Assembly (NCBI GenBank): GCA_029204225.1 | Contig: CM055094.1 | Location: 29,064,107 to 29,128,106 of the forward strand | Length of the DNA: 64,000 nt | Reading direction: 5' to 3' | DNA from: Diphasiastrum complanatum | Taxonomy: Eukaryota > Streptophyta > Lycopodiopsida > Lycopodiales > Lycopodiaceae | Shown: positions 61,801 to 64,000 of the stretch, piece after piece | Layout: every line of letters begins with the position of its first letter | Position numbering within the stretch: the first letter of the stretch is position 1 | Position numbers and translations under genes: made by a program | Notes under the pieces: generated by a model | Database searches by the model: none | Told to the model about the DNA's origin: nothing | Seen by the model: only the letters and a program-made list of their open reading frames with translations

Positions 61801-61994
61801 AGTGACTAGTTATTGGCTGATGTGTAATTACAGCACATGGTGCTTATTTCTTGTCTTCATCATTATCAAATGTACTTATCAATGCTGAAATTTCAGATCC
61901 ACTTGTTTGTGGTGAATCGTGATAATTCAAAACTGATTGAAGATTCAAGAATCAAGATATTGAGTTGTGATTGGTCTTCCTGCCACCTGGTGCC
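58868..61994. other. Mostly unrecognised; likely Ca2+-ATPase intron; 123-bp tandem duplication
   Basis: If the ATPase gene is whole, this is intron sequence. 60563-60685 and 60686-60807 are tandem copies of a 123-bp unit beginning tgctagatatatgt. 61310-61540 (+) keeps a decayed zinc-knuckle remnant, CQYCGKPGH, followed in another frame by CCNKKANLE, probably retrotransposon gag. I found no ATPase motif (DKTGT, GDGxND) on the reverse strand here. Confidence 0.5.
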
Positions 61995-64000
61995 ATGTCG
62001 AGGACGAGAGAACCCTTATGGGACCATGTCCTCATTGATGCTTCTTACGGAACCTCCGGCACGAAGAGGTGGACTTGTAGATACTGCCACGTCTCCTTCA
62101 CAGGTGGGCCTGCTCGGATTAGGGCGACTTTTACCATCGGTGCGAATTTGATATAGCCCCTTGCGTGCAGGCACCACTATCATTGGCATATACATGTGAT
62201 TGAGCTCGAGCGGAGGAGCATGAGGCTGCTTCTTCGATGGCGAGAGGTAAATAGGTTCCACTAAAGCCTGAAGTTTAAGCTTAGTCCTAAGTGAAAAGTC
62301 ATTTCAAGTTTCAACTTGCACAAAGTGAATGTATGTAATTTTCTACAAATTTTGAATGTTGCTGAAATTTGAGACTTGAAAGATCAGTTCAAATGTCCAA
62401 AATTGTATTGTATGAAGTTCCGAGTCTCGACTTTATAATCCGATTTTGCCAAATGAACACTGAACACTCTACAATCTTGACATGTCACAACTTACACATT
62501 TGTCATTGACACAAGGTGATGGAGAGTCTTCAATGTCACGGGCTGTACCTTTTGCAGTTCGCACACCCATCTCGTCTCAGACAGAGGCCGAGGGTGTAGG
62601 TGTCAGTGACGCAGCGTGGTCCACCTGCTGACATCGGTGGATCTTCGGAGCCATGCAGAGCCCCTGTGCCATTGACGAGGGCTCGTGACCATATTGGTAG
62701 GTCCAGACAGCTTGGGGGCAGAGATTATTATGTGGGTCGCTATGAGCCCAGGAATAAGGACCAAGCTCGAGTTGCAATTCGGAAATGTTTCTACCCATGC
62801 GACCTCCCCTTTTTCTTGGCCAAGTACATACTGCATTCTTGATTTTTGATCATTCTTTTTGATTTGTACTATGTACATTGTAGTGTCGTGTATCATGTAT
62901 GGCATATGCGGCTATGTCTCTACTCTGCTCTCTAAATTTTGGTTCGTCATCCTTAGATGTCACAAAATTTGAAATATATAAGTCATGAGTCATGGCACAT
63001 TGACAAGTCACAAGTTACAAGCTACACAATTGACTCTCCACTCAATGGATTATGCAATTGGTTTGTAATTACCGTTTGATGCTTTGGACTCTCTACAGCA
63101 CCCCTGCATGGAGGGACATGATGAGAGCCGTATCCAGCATTGGTTCTGAGTGGGAGGGGCCGAGCATGGAGCAGCTCAGGACCAGAGAGGACACTGTCAA
63201 GAGGGACTTGGATCGTGGGTCCAGTATGTACTCTATACTTATGCTTTGTGAATTGCGACTTAACTGAGTAGTAACTGTTCACCATGATTCATCTATGGCT
63301 GTGTTGAATGTTCTGACTTCTAAGTGGTAAGTTGAAAGTTGATTCTTGAAGTTCTAAGTTCTAAGTTTCAACTAGTCGTTGTTTGTCATTGTGTTCACTT
63401 TCAAACAAGAATGCAGCATCATTTCAGATGGCTGGAGTGATACAAGGAAGCACCACATTCTGAATATATTGGTGTCTTCTTGTATGGGCACTATGATTTT
63501 GAGAGCCATTGATGCCTCTGATGTAGGCACCTCTGTCATCGGAGAGTATTTGTTTGGCCACATTCAGAGAGCCATTGAGGATGTGGGGCCAGCCAATGTT
63601 GTGCAGGTATAATAACTTGACTGTTATAATTTGGAAACTTGCGTCCACTCTCAAGTCCCAAATCATAAATTACACATAACATGCACGATGCATGTTGCAT
63701 CAATGTCCATTGTCAAATGATCATGAATCATGATTTGTAGATAGTAATGTAAGTACTATGTGCTTGTAAGTTGTGTGTATGTCATTGTGTATGAGTCAAG
63801 ATGAGTCATGACTTGCGACTCATCACCCACATAAATTTGGATTCTGTACCGGCTGTAACTGACAATTCGTCTAATTGCGTTGAGATGGGGAGGCTTGTCC
63901 ATGTGGCCTATCCCCAGATTTTTTCGATGCCCTGTGCTGCACATTGTCTGCACCTCCTATTTGAGGATATAGCGATGTTGCCTCGGATCAAGGAGATTGT
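61995..64000 (+). CDS. BED/DUF659 hAT-type transposase gene, partial, multi-exon
   Basis: Inferred exons: 61995-62139, 62607-62823, 63099-63223, 63410-63606 and 63852 to the window end. The first four joins use GT-AG and keep phase (1, 2, 1, 0) with no stop. Exon 1 has a BED-like zinc finger (WDHVLIDASYG, WTCRYCHVSF, GGPARIRA), although the His expected after RIR is not seen. Exon 2 is a variable linker ending ARVAIRKCFYPCDLPFFLA. Exon 3 gives TPAWRDMMRAV and GPSMEQLRT. Exon 4 is the DUF659 core, CSIISDGWSD, TMILRAIDASD, EYLFGHIQRAIEDVG. Exon 5 has AVTDNSSNCVEMGRL and PCAAHCLHLLFEDIAMLPRI. These are standard parts of plant hAT-related proteins. The C-terminal hAT dimerisation domain would lie past the window. 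Whether this is a transposon or a domesticated gene is open. Confidence 0.85.

Noticed and set aside
62016-62905. Reverse frames opposite the hAT exons
   Set aside because: Shadows; the forward frame shows the family motifs and phase-consistent introns.

Overview
The window is nuclear DNA from a land plant with a large, repeat-rich genome; the species cannot be fixed from it. Evidence for a plant: an intron-containing elongator tRNA-Met of plant type, a blue-copper (phytocyanin) gene with its usual phase-1 intron, the last exon of an ACA-type plasma-membrane Ca2+-ATPase, and plant Ty1/copia and Ty3/gypsy elements with tRNA-Met and tRNA-Asp primer-binding sites (PBS). Most of the 64 kb is LTR retrotransposon in several nested layers, plus long (GA)n microsatellites and AT-rich sequence with no recognisable content.

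Layout. 1-1317: 3' end of a copia element and its 645-bp LTR. 1995-3177: a decayed coding remnant I do not recognise. 3937-4613: a reverse-strand copia LTR with PBS. 7408-8493 (-): an apparently complete two-exon phytocyanin gene. 8.6-19.0 kb: mostly unrecognised, with a LINE 3' end near 13.1 kb and a possible copia LTR near 17 kb. 20.0-36.9 kb: gypsy element E1, whose gag is split by a second gypsy element, E2 (23.6-34.5 kb). E2 has gag, protease, RT-RNase H, integrase and a large extra ORF (31.0-33.4 kb) between integrase and the 3' LTR. 36.9-45.5 kb: gypsy element E3, inserted in the E1 pol, with a 5' LTR, a repeat-filled leader, gag, a gutted pol, and the start of a possible downstream ORF.

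45.5-53.3 kb: reverse-strand copia elements. One gag carries an embedded 25S rRNA fragment. A copia LTR at 48.9-50.6 kb is split by a 1046-bp gypsy solo LTR with an exact 5-bp target duplication. 53.3-54.6 kb: a third copy of that gypsy LTR fused, at a (GT)n(GA)n tract, to internal sequence. 54800-54886: tRNA-Met. 58535-58867 (-): terminal Ca2+-ATPase exon. 61995 to the end (+): a multi-exon BED/DUF659 hAT-type transposase gene whose reading frame stays open across four inferred introns.

The most interesting points are: (1) the 25S rRNA segment replacing about 15 codons of a copia gag in the same sense, which looks like reverse-transcriptase template switching; (2) degenerate short-motif arrays, different in each gypsy element, filling leaders and inter-ORF spacers; (3) the coiled-coil third ORF of E2; and (4) the hAT-type gene. 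Host-gene regulation can hardly be read from this window beyond one TATA box.
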